53,243 bases of DNA from Rhizobium sp. Q54 (GTDB taxonomy: Bacteria; Pseudomonadota; Alphaproteobacteria; ATCC43930; CGMCC-115725). The stretch spans positions 1 to 53,243 of the forward strand of contig CAMATN010000018.1 of assembly GCA_945861155.1 (NCBI GenBank). The letters are read 5' to 3'. The translations under genes and the position numbers were made by a program. Shown in pieces: positions 27,287-34,920 of this stretch (positions within the stretch are counted from its first letter, which is position 1; each line of letters begins with the position of its first letter). The notes beneath the pieces are model-generated. The model was not told the DNA's origin and ran no database searches. It saw only the letters and a list, made by a program, of their open reading frames with translations.

Positions 27287-27919
27287 TCAGCCGAAATGCC
27301 GAACCAGAAGGCCGCCGAGCAGCGCGACCCCGGAGAATACCAATATCCCGCCCGAGCCGCGATTGATCCAGACCAGATGATCGCGGCGGAATGACAGCCG
27401 AAACAGACCGGCGCCAAACGCCAGCCCCGCCCACCACAACAGCGACCCGAGCCACACTCCCAGCACCAGGACCGCGGCGCGGCCGATCGTCGCCTCCGGG
27501 CCGGTAAAGCCGATCCCGGCAAAGATCGCGAGAAAGGCGAGAATCGTTATCGGGTTGGTGATTGTCAGCGCGAAGGTCGAGGCGTAATCGGCCAGCAGCC
27601 CTTCGGGATCGCGCTGCGATTGCGTCCCGGCGAGCGGGTCGGCGCCGAGCGCGGAAATGCCGATATAAAGCAGAAACCCGGCGCCGGCGAGCTGCAGCCA
27701 TTCCTGATAACCGAGCAGCCAGTCCGACACGACGGTCAGCCCGCCGCCGGCGATGATGCCGAACACGGCGTCGGCGGTCGCTGCCCCGAGCCCGGACATG
27801 AACCCGGCGAGCCGGCCATGAAAGATCGTGCGGCGGATGCACAGGACCCCGACGGGGCCGGCCGGCACGGCGATGATCAGGCCGACCAGCATGCCCTTCA
27901 GCAGATACCCCAACAGCAT
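27287..27919 (-). CDS. LysE-family amino-acid exporter
   Basis: Inner-membrane translocator of 210 residues with about six hydrophobic helices. The conserved N-terminal IAVPAGPVGVLCIRRTI and ATADAVFG motifs, and ITNPITILAFLAIFA, define the LysE/RhtB superfamily. Exports basic or neutral amino acids in known members; the substrate here is not predictable. It precedes paiB by 35 bp on the same strand, so the two may be cotranscribed. Confidence 0.88.
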   Translation of the reverse strand: MLLGYLLKGMLVGLIIAVPAGPVGVLCIRRTIFHGRLAGFMSGLGAATADAVFGIIAGGGLTVVSDWLLGYQEWLQLAGAGFLLYIGISALGADPLAGTQSQRDPEGLLADYASTFALTITNPITILAFLAIFAGIGFTGPEATIGRAAVLVLGVWLGSLLWWAGLAFGAGLFRLSFRRDHLVWINRGSGGILVFSGVALLGGLLVRHFG

Positions 27920-28056
27920 CCGTATGCAAACCTTGCCAGATCGGGCCGCAGTCTCCGGGAAGGGGGGATCGCGCGCAACTGAAATGCACCGTGCCGCTAC
28001 CGTGTCGCCTGACGCGATCCGATCCCCATCGCCGTCGCGTCGCGCTATGCTGAGCG

Positions 28057-28674
28057 ATGATCGGGAACGGCGCGAATCGGCGGGACTGGTTTGGCGTGGC
28101 GATCCTGATCGCGCTGGCGGCGGCTGGAATGGGTCCGGCCGGCGCCTTTGCTGCCGGGAGGTCCCTCATGCCGACAAGCGACACCGAAACGGGCGACGCC
28201 TATCAGTTCGAATTCGTCGCGCTCGACGGCGACAAGCTGCCTCTCGCCGCATGGCTTGGGCGCCCGGTTCTGGTCGTCAACACCGCGTCGTTTTGCGGCT
28301 ACACGCCGCAATATCGCGAGCTTCAGGCGCTGTGGCGGCGCTACAGCGAGCGCGGCGTCGTCGTGCTCGGCGTGCCGTCCAACGATTTCGGCGAGCAGGA
28401 GCCCGGGAATGCGGCCGAGATCCGGAAATTCTGCGACACCAATTACCAGGTCGATTTCCCGCTGACCGAAAAGAACCGGGTGATCGGCGCCGCCGCGCAC
28501 CCGTTCTATCGCTGGGTCGCCGCCACTCTTGGGGAAGCTGGCGCGCCGCGCTGGAATTTCCACAAATACCTGATCGGGCCGGACGGCCAGCTCGCCGGCG
28601 CCTGGCCGGCACAGGTGCGGCCGACCGACGCCGCGATCACCGGGGAAATCGACGCCATGTTGGTGAAGCCATAA
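28057..28674 (+). CDS. Glutathione peroxidase family, exported
   Basis: Reduces hydroperoxides using thiols. It is 205 residues. The peroxidatic Cys (not selenocysteine) is C80 in NTASFCGYTPQY, the Gln is in FGEQEPG, and the Trp/Asn are in RWNFHKYLI. A ~34-residue Ala-rich N-terminal segment (VAILIALAAAG) looks like a signal or membrane anchor, which is unusual because most bacterial homologues are cytosolic. It begins divergently from lysE and ends next to a palindromic repeat arm. Confidence 0.88.
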   Translation: MIGNGANRRDWFGVAILIALAAAGMGPAGAFAAGRSLMPTSDTETGDAYQFEFVALDGDKLPLAAWLGRPVLVVNTASFCGYTPQYRELQALWRRYSERGVVVLGVPSNDFGEQEPGNAAEIRKFCDTNYQVDFPLTEKNRVIGAAAHPFYRWVAATLGEAGAPRWNFHKYLIGPDGQLAGAWPAQVRPTDAAITGEIDAMLVKP

Positions 28675-28683
28675 CGAGCCGAG

Positions 28684-28727
28684 GCGCCGTGCGTCCTTCG
28701 AGACGCGCCCCTTTGTGGCACTCCTGA
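28684..28727. repeat. Left arm of palindromic repeat interrupted by an IS
   Basis: Begins GCGCCGTGCGTCCTTCGAGACGCG and ends CTCCTGA against the IS. The complementary arm lies at 29539-29582. Joined without the IS, the centre would read CTCCTGAGGAG, a perfect inverted centre. Confidence 0.85.
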
Positions 28728-28806
28728 GAGTCTGGCCCAAAATGAATTGGGTCATTTCAGTGGGTTGTGATTCTGTGTTGTTGGCTGACAAATACGGAGC
28801 CACAAC

Positions 28807-29509
28807 ATGTGGACTGAAACCACCCGCGCGCAGTATCGGCGTGACGAGTTGAGTTATGCAAGCGACACGCGCGAGGCGGAGTGGGCGCAGATCGCACCGC
28901 TGGTGCCGCCGCCGCGGCGGTTGGGTCGTGTGCAGGGCTATTTCTATCGCTGGCGCGACGAGGGCACCTGGGCCCCGGATCGGTGCGGCGCTGGTGGCGC
29001 GGGCGCGCCAGCGCGTCGGGCGCAACGCCGCGCCCTCGGCCGGGATTATCGACAGCCAAAGCGTACCGACCCCAAAGCGTACCGACCCCAAAGCGTACCG
29101 ACCACGGAAAGCGGCGGCCCGCGCGGCATCGATGACGGCAAGCGCATCAAGAGAGGCAAGCGCAGCAAGGGAGGCAAGCGCCACATCCTCACCGACACCG
29201 AGGGCTTCGTGCTCGCGGTCCGGGTGCATGAAGCCAACATCCAGGACTCGCACGGCGCGGTGCCGCTGTTGCGCGCGGCGCGCCGATCGCGTCTATCGCG
29301 GCGAACAATCGCGCAATGCCGTTGCCGATTGCGGCCCGTGGACGATCGAAATCGTCGAGCCCCGGCGATGGGTGGTCGAGCGCACCCTCGCCTGGCTCGG
29401 CCGTTCGCGCCGTCTGGCCAAAGATTTCGAGGCGACCATCCCCAGCGCCATCGCATGGGTCTTGCTCGCGCACTTGCGCCTCCTCTCCCGCCGCCTGGCA
29501 AAAGCCTGA
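28807..29509 (+). pseudogene. Decayed IS5-family transposase
   Basis: An intact relative would be about 260-280 residues. Here the N-terminal part (WTETTRAQYRRDELSYASD) reads in one frame. Sequence after PPRRLGR jumps directly to VQGYFYRWRD, so about 35 residues are missing. The frame then shifts; IDSQSV reads in another frame, and a 16-bp triplication shifts it again before TTESGGPRG and GKRHILTDT. The DDE-region middle is lost. The tail TIEIVEPRRWVVERTLAWLG and SRRLAKDFEATIPSAIAWV returns to the second frame, missing about 13 residues after TIEIV. It cannot make active transposase. Confidence 0.85.
29056..29103 (+). repeat. Three perfect 16-bp tandem repeats inside the dead transposase
   Basis: CCAAAGCGTACCGACC occurs three times in a row (29056-29071, 29072-29087, 29088-29103). 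Sixteen is not a multiple of three, so the two extra copies add 32 bp and shift the frame. A slippage expansion that disrupted the gene is the simplest reading. Confidence 0.9.
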
Positions 29510-29538
29510 TATGACACGATCCATTTCAAGTCAGACTC

Positions 29539-29582
29539 GGAGGAGCACCCCGGAAGGGCGCGTCTCGAAGGACGCACGGCGC
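29539..29582. repeat. Right arm of palindromic repeat interrupted by an IS
   Basis: Starts GGAGGAGCACCCCGG after the IS and ends GGACGCACGGCGC, complementary to the arm at 28684-28727. The inner middle of the arms is diverged. It ends 29 bp before the stop of the LivG-like gene. Confidence 0.85.
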
Positions 29583-29611
29583 ATCCGCATCGCAGGAAAT
29601 GGCATTCGGCC

Positions 29612-30409
29612 TCACCGCTCGACCCCGAGATAGGCGGCGATGACGGCGGGGTCGGCGCGCACCGTGTCGGGCGGGCCGTCGGCGATCTTGCGGCCGTAAT
29701 CCAAGACCGCGACCCGGTCTGAAATGTCCATCACGACGCCCATATCGTGCTCGATCAGGGCGATCGTCGTGCCGAACTCGTCGTTAACGTCGAGGATGAA
29801 GCGGCACATGTCCTCCTTCTCCTCGACATTCATCCCGGCCATCGGCTCGTCGAGCAGCAATAATTCCGGCTCCATCGCCAGAGCGCGCGCCAGCTCGACC
29901 CGCTTTTGCAACCCGTAGGCAAGCTGCCCGACCGGCACCTTGCGGATTGCCTCGATCTCGAGAAAGTCGATGATGCGCTCGACATAGCGGCGGTGCTCGA
30001 GCTCCTCCTTCTCGGCCGGCCCGATATGGATCGCCTGCCACAACAGGTTGCGCCGCATCCGGGTCAGGCGCCCGGTCATGATGTTGTCCAAGGTGGTCAT
30101 GCCGCGGAACAGCGCGACGTTCTGAAAGGTGCGGGAGATCCCCAACGCGGCGGCCTCGTGGGGCCGCATGCGGCGGCGGGGCACGCCCTTCCAGGTCAAG
30201 GCGCCGCGCTGCGGATGATAGAACCCGTTGATGACGTTGAGGAGCGAGGTCTTGCCGGCGCCGTTCGGCCCGATGATCGCCAGGATCTCGTGCCGCCGGA
30301 TCGCCAGGCTGACCCCGTTCAGCGCCTGAATGCCGCCAAAGGCGAGGCTGATCGCGTCGGCGTCGAGAATGGTCTCGCCGATGGGCTTGCGCGTTGTCGG
30401 ATCGGGCAT
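29612..30409 (-). CDS. LivG-like ABC transporter ATP-binding protein
   Basis: ATPase of a branched-chain amino acid (HAAT) type importer, 265 residues. Walker A is GPNGAGKT (47-54), followed by the LivG-typical SRTFQNVALFRGMTTLDN. The signature is LAYGLQKRVELARALA rather than LSYG, and Walker B is LLLLDEPMAGMN. The C-terminus has the LivG extension (VLDYGRKIADGPPDTV). It directly abuts the acyl-CoA ligase upstream. No permease, LivF or binding protein is in the window; a repeat/IS block lies directly downstream. Confidence 0.9.
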   Translation of the reverse strand: MPDPTTRKPIGETILDADAISLAFGGIQALNGVSLAIRRHEILAIIGPNGAGKTSLLNVINGFYHPQRGALTWKGVPRRRMRPHEAAALGISRTFQNVALFRGMTTLDNIMTGRLTRMRRNLLWQAIHIGPAEKEELEHRRYVERIIDFLEIEAIRKVPVGQLAYGLQKRVELARALAMEPELLLLDEPMAGMNVEEKEDMCRFILDVNDEFGTTIALIEHDMGVVMDISDRVAVLDYGRKIADGPPDTVRADPAVIAAYLGVER

Positions 30410-32419
30410 TCAGGCCACCTCTTCCGCGTGCCGCACCGGGGCCGTGCCCACGTCGCGGATCGCGAGATCGGCGCGCATGATGCCCGTGCGGCCGTCCTCG
30501 AAGGTCACTTCGGTCTCGATGTGCCCGAAATGAGCACCGGAATAGAGCGCACCGACCAGCGCCGCATAACGCTCGGCGACGGTCCCGCGGCGCACCTTGC
30601 GGGTCCGCGTCAGCTCGCCGTCATCGGCGTCGAGCTCCTTGTGCAGGATCAGGAACCGATGGATCTGCGACGCGGCGAGGCTCGGTTCGGCGGCAAAATC
30701 GCGGTTGACCTGCGCGATGCAGCCCTCGACCAGATCATAGACCGACTCGTTCGCGGCCAGCTCCTGGTACGAGGCATAGGCGAGGCCGCGCCGCTCGGCC
30801 CAATTGGCGGCCGCGTCGAGGTCGATGTTGATGAACGCGGTCACGAAATCGCGCGAATCGCCGAACGCCACCGCTTCCTTGATGTAGGGGAAGAATTTGA
30901 GCTTGTTCTCGATGAATTTGGGCGCGAACAGCGCGCCGCCCGAAAGCCGGCCGACATCGCGCGCGCGGTCGACGATCGTCAGCTGGCCGTCGGCGTCAAA
31001 AAACCCGGCGTCGCCGGTATAGACCCAGCCGTCCGGCGTCTTGGCGTCTTCCGTCGCCTCCTTGTTCTTGTAATAGGATTGGAACGCGCCGGGGCTGCGG
31101 AACGAGAGCTCGCCATTGTCGGCGACGCGGATCTCGACCCCGGGGATCGGGACGCCGACCGTGTCGGGCTTCACCTGCCCATCCTTCTGGATGCACAGGA
31201 ACACCGAGCTCTCGGTCATGCCGTAAAGCTGCTTCAGGTTGATGCCGAGCGAGCGGTAGAACAGGAACAGATCGGGGCCGATCGCCTCGCCGGCGGTATA
31301 GGCGACCCGAACCCTGGTCATGCCGAGCGCGTTCTTGAGCGGTCCATAGACCAGGAGATTGCCGAGCCAATAGAGCGCGCGGTCGCGCCATCCGGCCGGT
31401 CGGCGATCGAGCAGCGCCGGGCCGATTCGTTTGGCGACGCCGAGAAAATACTGGAACAGGCGGCGCTTGACCCAGGCTGCATCTTCCATGCGGATCATCA
31501 CCTGGGTCAGGATGTTTTCGAATATCCGCGGCGGCGCGAACAGATAGCTCGGCCCCAGTTCGCGCAGATCGGCGAGCGCGGTCGCCGGGGATTCCGGACA
31601 GGACACGCAAAACCCGGCGCAATAGGCCTGCACATAAGAAAAGACATGCTCGCCGATCCACGCCATCGGCAGATAGGCCAAGACTTCCTCGCGGTCGGAG
31701 AGGCCCTCGAAATCGATCGCGGCGCGGGCCGTGGCGATCAGATTGTCGAAGCTGAGGACGACGCCCTTCGGCCGCCCGGTGGTGCCCGACGTATAGAGGA
31801 TGATCGCGGTATCGGCGCCGTGGCCGCGGGCGATCTCGTCGCCGAAGAAACCCGGCTGCGCGCGCGCAAAGACGCGCCCCGTTTCTCGCAGCGCGTCGCA
31901 GGCATGCAGATAGGGTTGCGCGTAATGGCGTAGCCCTCGGGAATCGCAAAAGATCACGGTTTCGAGAAGCGGGCAGCGTTCCTTGACCAGGACCAGCTTG
32001 TCGACCTGCTCCTGGTCCTCGACAATGGCGAACCTGATCTCGGCGTGATCGAGCACATAGGCCATCTCGTCGGCGATCGAATCCTGGTACATTGGCACTG
32101 GCACGCCGCCCAACGCCTGGGCCGCGGCGATCGCCCAATAAAGCAGCGGGCGATTGTCGCCGATGATCGCGAGCTTGTCGCCGCGCGCGAAGCCGAGCGT
32201 CTTCAGCCCGCCGGCGAGCGCCTCGATCTCGCCGGCGACCTGCGCCCAATTCCAGCTCTGCCAGATGCCGTAACCCTTCTCGCGCATCGCCGGCCGCTCG
32301 GGGCGAATCCTCGCGTGTTCGAACAGCATTTTCGGGAAGGTGTCCGCCGCATCTGGACCGGACGCAGCTGTGGCGGCGCCCGAGGGGTCCGTCGCAACGA
32401 CAGCTTCAGCAAGTGTCAT
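30410..32419 (-). CDS. Long-chain acyl-CoA synthetase / AMP-binding ligase (FadD15-like)
   Basis: Adenylate-forming enzyme of 669 residues that activates a carboxylic acid as its CoA thioester. Motifs are ILYTSGTTGRPKG (P-loop), YGMTESS, and YTGDAGFFDADGQLTIVDR. The Gly-rich position that normally reads R-R-x-K-D here is ARDVGRLSGG. The length and the EHVFSYVQAYCAG region match the long-chain type that is often linked to liv transport genes in proteobacteria. The ligase stop abuts the LivG start with zero bases between, so they are one operon. The acid, possibly imported by the partner transporter, is not known. Confidence 0.88.
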   Translation of the reverse strand: MTLAEAVVATDPSGAATAASGPDAADTFPKMLFEHARIRPERPAMREKGYGIWQSWNWAQVAGEIEALAGGLKTLGFARGDKLAIIGDNRPLLYWAIAAAQALGGVPVPMYQDSIADEMAYVLDHAEIRFAIVEDQEQVDKLVLVKERCPLLETVIFCDSRGLRHYAQPYLHACDALRETGRVFARAQPGFFGDEIARGHGADTAIILYTSGTTGRPKGVVLSFDNLIATARAAIDFEGLSDREEVLAYLPMAWIGEHVFSYVQAYCAGFCVSCPESPATALADLRELGPSYLFAPPRIFENILTQVMIRMEDAAWVKRRLFQYFLGVAKRIGPALLDRRPAGWRDRALYWLGNLLVYGPLKNALGMTRVRVAYTAGEAIGPDLFLFYRSLGINLKQLYGMTESSVFLCIQKDGQVKPDTVGVPIPGVEIRVADNGELSFRSPGAFQSYYKNKEATEDAKTPDGWVYTGDAGFFDADGQLTIVDRARDVGRLSGGALFAPKFIENKLKFFPYIKEAVAFGDSRDFVTAFINIDLDAAANWAERRGLAYASYQELAANESVYDLVEGCIAQVNRDFAAEPSLAASQIHRFLILHKELDADDGELTRTRKVRRGTVAERYAALVGALYSGAHFGHIETEVTFEDGRTGIMRADLAIRDVGTAPVRHAEEVA

Positions 32420-32605
32420 CGAGGCATCCCCGAGCGCTGCGGAACCTGTACTCTTTGCCGGCGCCTGGCTTGCGCCATGCCGGAACGACGGAGAATGGTC
32501 AAGGCGTGCGCTGGGTTCAATTGAGCCAGGTTAATTTGCGAGTACGATTGCGCCAGGCGCGACGGCCCGGCGCTTGCGGGCGGAATCAGACCCAGGAGAG
32601 AGCCA

Positions 32606-33067
32606 ATGGCCGAACATCGCGGCGGCTGTCATTGCGGCAATCTGCGCCTTCGCCTGCGCCTGTCCCAAGCGCCCGAAGACACGCGGCTGCGCGCCTGCTT
32701 CTGTTCCTTCTGCCGCGCCCACGCCACCCGCACGACCAGCGATCCGCTCGGATCGGTCGAGATCGGGGCTACCGACTGGGCGCTCGTCGAAGCCTACCGC
32801 TTCGGCACGGGCACCGCCGAATTCCTGATCTGCCGCCGTTGCGGAGTCTATATCGGCGCGGTCTGCGAGACGGTATCCGGCACAAGGGCCGTTACCAACA
32901 TCAACTGTCTCGATGACCGGGCCGCCTTCCTTCGCCAGCCCGCCGCCACCGATCACGACGGCGAAACGACCGACGACCGGCTCGCCCGCCGCGCCGCCAA
33001 TTGGACGCCGGCGAGCCTCGACCGCCAAGCGGTCAGCCTCCCGGCGCCTGCGACGCCGCGAGGCTGA
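32606..33067 (+). CDS. GFA (CENP-V-like) zinc protein
   Basis: 153-residue member of the glutathione-dependent formaldehyde-activating (GFA/CENP-V) family. Zinc ligands appear in GGCHCGN (C8, C10), CFCSFC (C31, C33, C36) and CRRCG. The catalytic glutathione reaction is documented for only a few members; most are of unknown function. It is divergent from the acyl-CoA ligase and convergent with the sugar permease genes. Confidence 0.85.
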   Translation: MAEHRGGCHCGNLRLRLRLSQAPEDTRLRACFCSFCRAHATRTTSDPLGSVEIGATDWALVEAYRFGTGTAEFLICRRCGVYIGAVCETVSGTRAVTNINCLDDRAAFLRQPAATDHDGETTDDRLARRAANWTPASLDRQAVSLPAPATPRG

Positions 33068-33082
33068 TGTCGCTGGTAAAGC

Positions 33083-34000
33083 TCAGCCCTTGACGCCGCC
33101 CATGGTCAGGCCCGAACTCATGCGCCGGCGGAACGCATAATAGATCGCGATCGGTGGCAGCGCGTAGATGATCGCAGTGGCCATCATGTAGTTCCACGGC
33201 GCGATGTCGCTGTTTATGAACTGGGCCAGCGCCACCGGCACTGTCATGCTCTCTTTGTTCGAGAGCAACAGGAACTGATAAAGGTATTGGTTCCACGCGA
33301 CGAGCATCGCGTAGGTGCCGACCGCGACCAAGGCCGGCGCCATCAACGGCAGGTAGATCTTGTAATAGATCTGAAACGGCGAGGCGCCGTCGATCCGCGC
33401 GGACTCGTCAAGTTCGAGCGGGATGCTCCTGCCATATTCCATAAAGATGAAGATCGCGTAGGGCGTCGCGAACGTCACCTCCGCCGCGATCACCGACCAC
33501 GGGTTATTGTGCAACCCGTAATGCTGCATGATCAGATAGAACGGGATCGCCAGGAACGAGGCCGGGATCAGATAGGTCAGCAATGCCGCGTTGGTGATCA
33601 GCCAGCCGTTCTTGATGCGCATACGCCCGACTGAAAACGTGGTCAGCGTACCGATAGCCAGCACGAACAGCGTCACCATCCCGGCGATAAAGATACTGTT
33701 GCGCAACTGGTGCCAGAAATGCTCCAGGTACCAATGGTCCTGGGTCAAAACAACCCAGAAGCTCCGGACCGACGGGCTGGGCGGCCAGAGATGATCGCTG
33801 AATATGTCGTTATCGGGCTTCAGCGAAACCATCAGCATGTTGTAAAGCGGGATCAGCGTCCACACGACGAGGATCACGCTGATCACCGCGGCCCCGGCGT
33901 TCATCAGGTAACGGCGGCGCCGCGCGACACGGCGCATCCCCTCCATCGGCCGGGTCGCGGGCGCCGACCGGCTGGTGGTATCGGCGGTTAGGGTCGTCAT
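33083..34000 (-). CDS. Carbohydrate ABC transporter permease, MalG type
   Basis: Inner-membrane permease of 305 residues with six predicted helices. The cytoplasmic EAA loop is clear at LELDESARIDGASPFQIYYKIYLP, the site of contact with the ATPase. It ends with SGLTMGGVKG, typical of MalG-like proteins. Start ATG at 34000 overlaps the upstream permease by 4 bp. Confidence 0.92.
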   Translation of the reverse strand: MTTLTADTTSRSAPATRPMEGMRRVARRRRYLMNAGAAVISVILVVWTLIPLYNMLMVSLKPDNDIFSDHLWPPSPSVRSFWVVLTQDHWYLEHFWHQLRNSIFIAGMVTLFVLAIGTLTTFSVGRMRIKNGWLITNAALLTYLIPASFLAIPFYLIMQHYGLHNNPWSVIAAEVTFATPYAIFIFMEYGRSIPLELDESARIDGASPFQIYYKIYLPLMAPALVAVGTYAMLVAWNQYLYQFLLLSNKESMTVPVALAQFINSDIAPWNYMMATAIIYALPPIAIYYAFRRRMSSGLTMGGVKG

Positions 34001-34911
34001 ACGTGCACCTCCGCGGCCTTGAGCCGGCGCATCAGGATGATTACCAGCGGGATCAACAACGGCAGCGCAGACATCACCGCGGCAACGCCGAGCGGCGGAT
34101 TTCCCATGTCAAAGGCGTTGCGGATACCGAGCGTCGCCAACAGATGCGTCGAGTTGGCCGGTCCGCCGCCGGTGACAAAAAAGATCGAGTTGAAATCGCC
34201 GAGCAGAAAGACCGTCGCCAGCAAGGTCAGCACCAAATAGAGATTGGCGAGCAGCGGGAACGTAATATAGAGGAACCGCTTGAACCCGGTCGCGCCGTCC
34301 ACTTCGGCCGCATCGTAGACTTCCTGGGAAATCGACATCCTGCCCGCAAGCAGGATCACGGTCCAGAACGGCAGCCATTTCCACAGATGCGAGTAGATGG
34401 CCGAGCCCAGGGCCGACCAGCGCTGGTTCAGCCAGGACGGACCGTCAACGCCAAAAATGTGATAGATCGCGTTGTTAATCAACCCCCACTCGCCGTTCAG
34501 CATCCAATGGATCGAGATGAAGGACGGCAGCGCCGGCACCGCCCAGGGCAGCACGTAAAGCATCAGCAGCCCTTTGACCCACCAGCCCTTGCGCATGAAG
34601 AAGCCGGACAGCATCAGCGCGAAAAACAGCTTCAGATTGACCCCAAGCGCCAGGAATATCAGGGTGTTGACCAAGGTCTGCTGGTAGATTGGGTCGGCAA
34701 ACAACTCGGGGTACAAATGAAGCGAGCTGCCCATCCATAGCCCGTAGCCAACCGGATAGACGACAAACGCCAGGAACACGCAGATGTAGGGCACCAGAAA
34801 GGCGGCCGCCCAGACAAACTCCGAGCCGCGCAGACCGCCCCGCCAATAGCGCCACACCGACTGCCGCCGGGCTTCCGGGCCGCCGAGCTCCGCAACAGAA
34901 ACGCTAGCCAT
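33997..34911 (-). CDS. Carbohydrate ABC transporter permease, MalF type
   Basis: Partner permease of 304 residues with six helices and an EAA loop (YDAAEVDGATGFKRFLYITFP). It overlaps the MalG-type gene by 4 bp and lies 9 bp after the solute-binding protein, so the three genes form an operon. The system belongs to the sugar/polyol CUT1 type. Confidence 0.92.
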   Translation of the reverse strand: MASVSVAELGGPEARRQSVWRYWRGGLRGSEFVWAAAFLVPYICVFLAFVVYPVGYGLWMGSSLHLYPELFADPIYQQTLVNTLIFLALGVNLKLFFALMLSGFFMRKGWWVKGLLMLYVLPWAVPALPSFISIHWMLNGEWGLINNAIYHIFGVDGPSWLNQRWSALGSAIYSHLWKWLPFWTVILLAGRMSISQEVYDAAEVDGATGFKRFLYITFPLLANLYLVLTLLATVFLLGDFNSIFFVTGGGPANSTHLLATLGIRNAFDMGNPPLGVAAVMSALPLLIPLVIILMRRLKAAEVHV

Positions 34912-34920
34912 CGTCGTCCC

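Larger units (their letters stand above)
28728..29538. mobile_element. Degenerate IS5-family (IS427-like) insertion sequence
   Basis: 811 bp bounded by 33-bp imperfect inverted repeats that both begin GAGTCTG and continue with AAATG...GTCAT..TCAG (28728-28760 and 29506-29538). Flanks are TGA on the left and GGA on the right, fitting a 3-bp TNA duplication with one change in a CTGAG target, which is the preference of this subgroup. The transposase inside is broken. The element splits a palindromic repeat exactly at its axis. Confidence 0.85.

Noticed and set aside
28280-28300. Selenocysteine possibility in the glutathione peroxidase
   Set aside because: The active-site codon is TGC (C80), not TGA.
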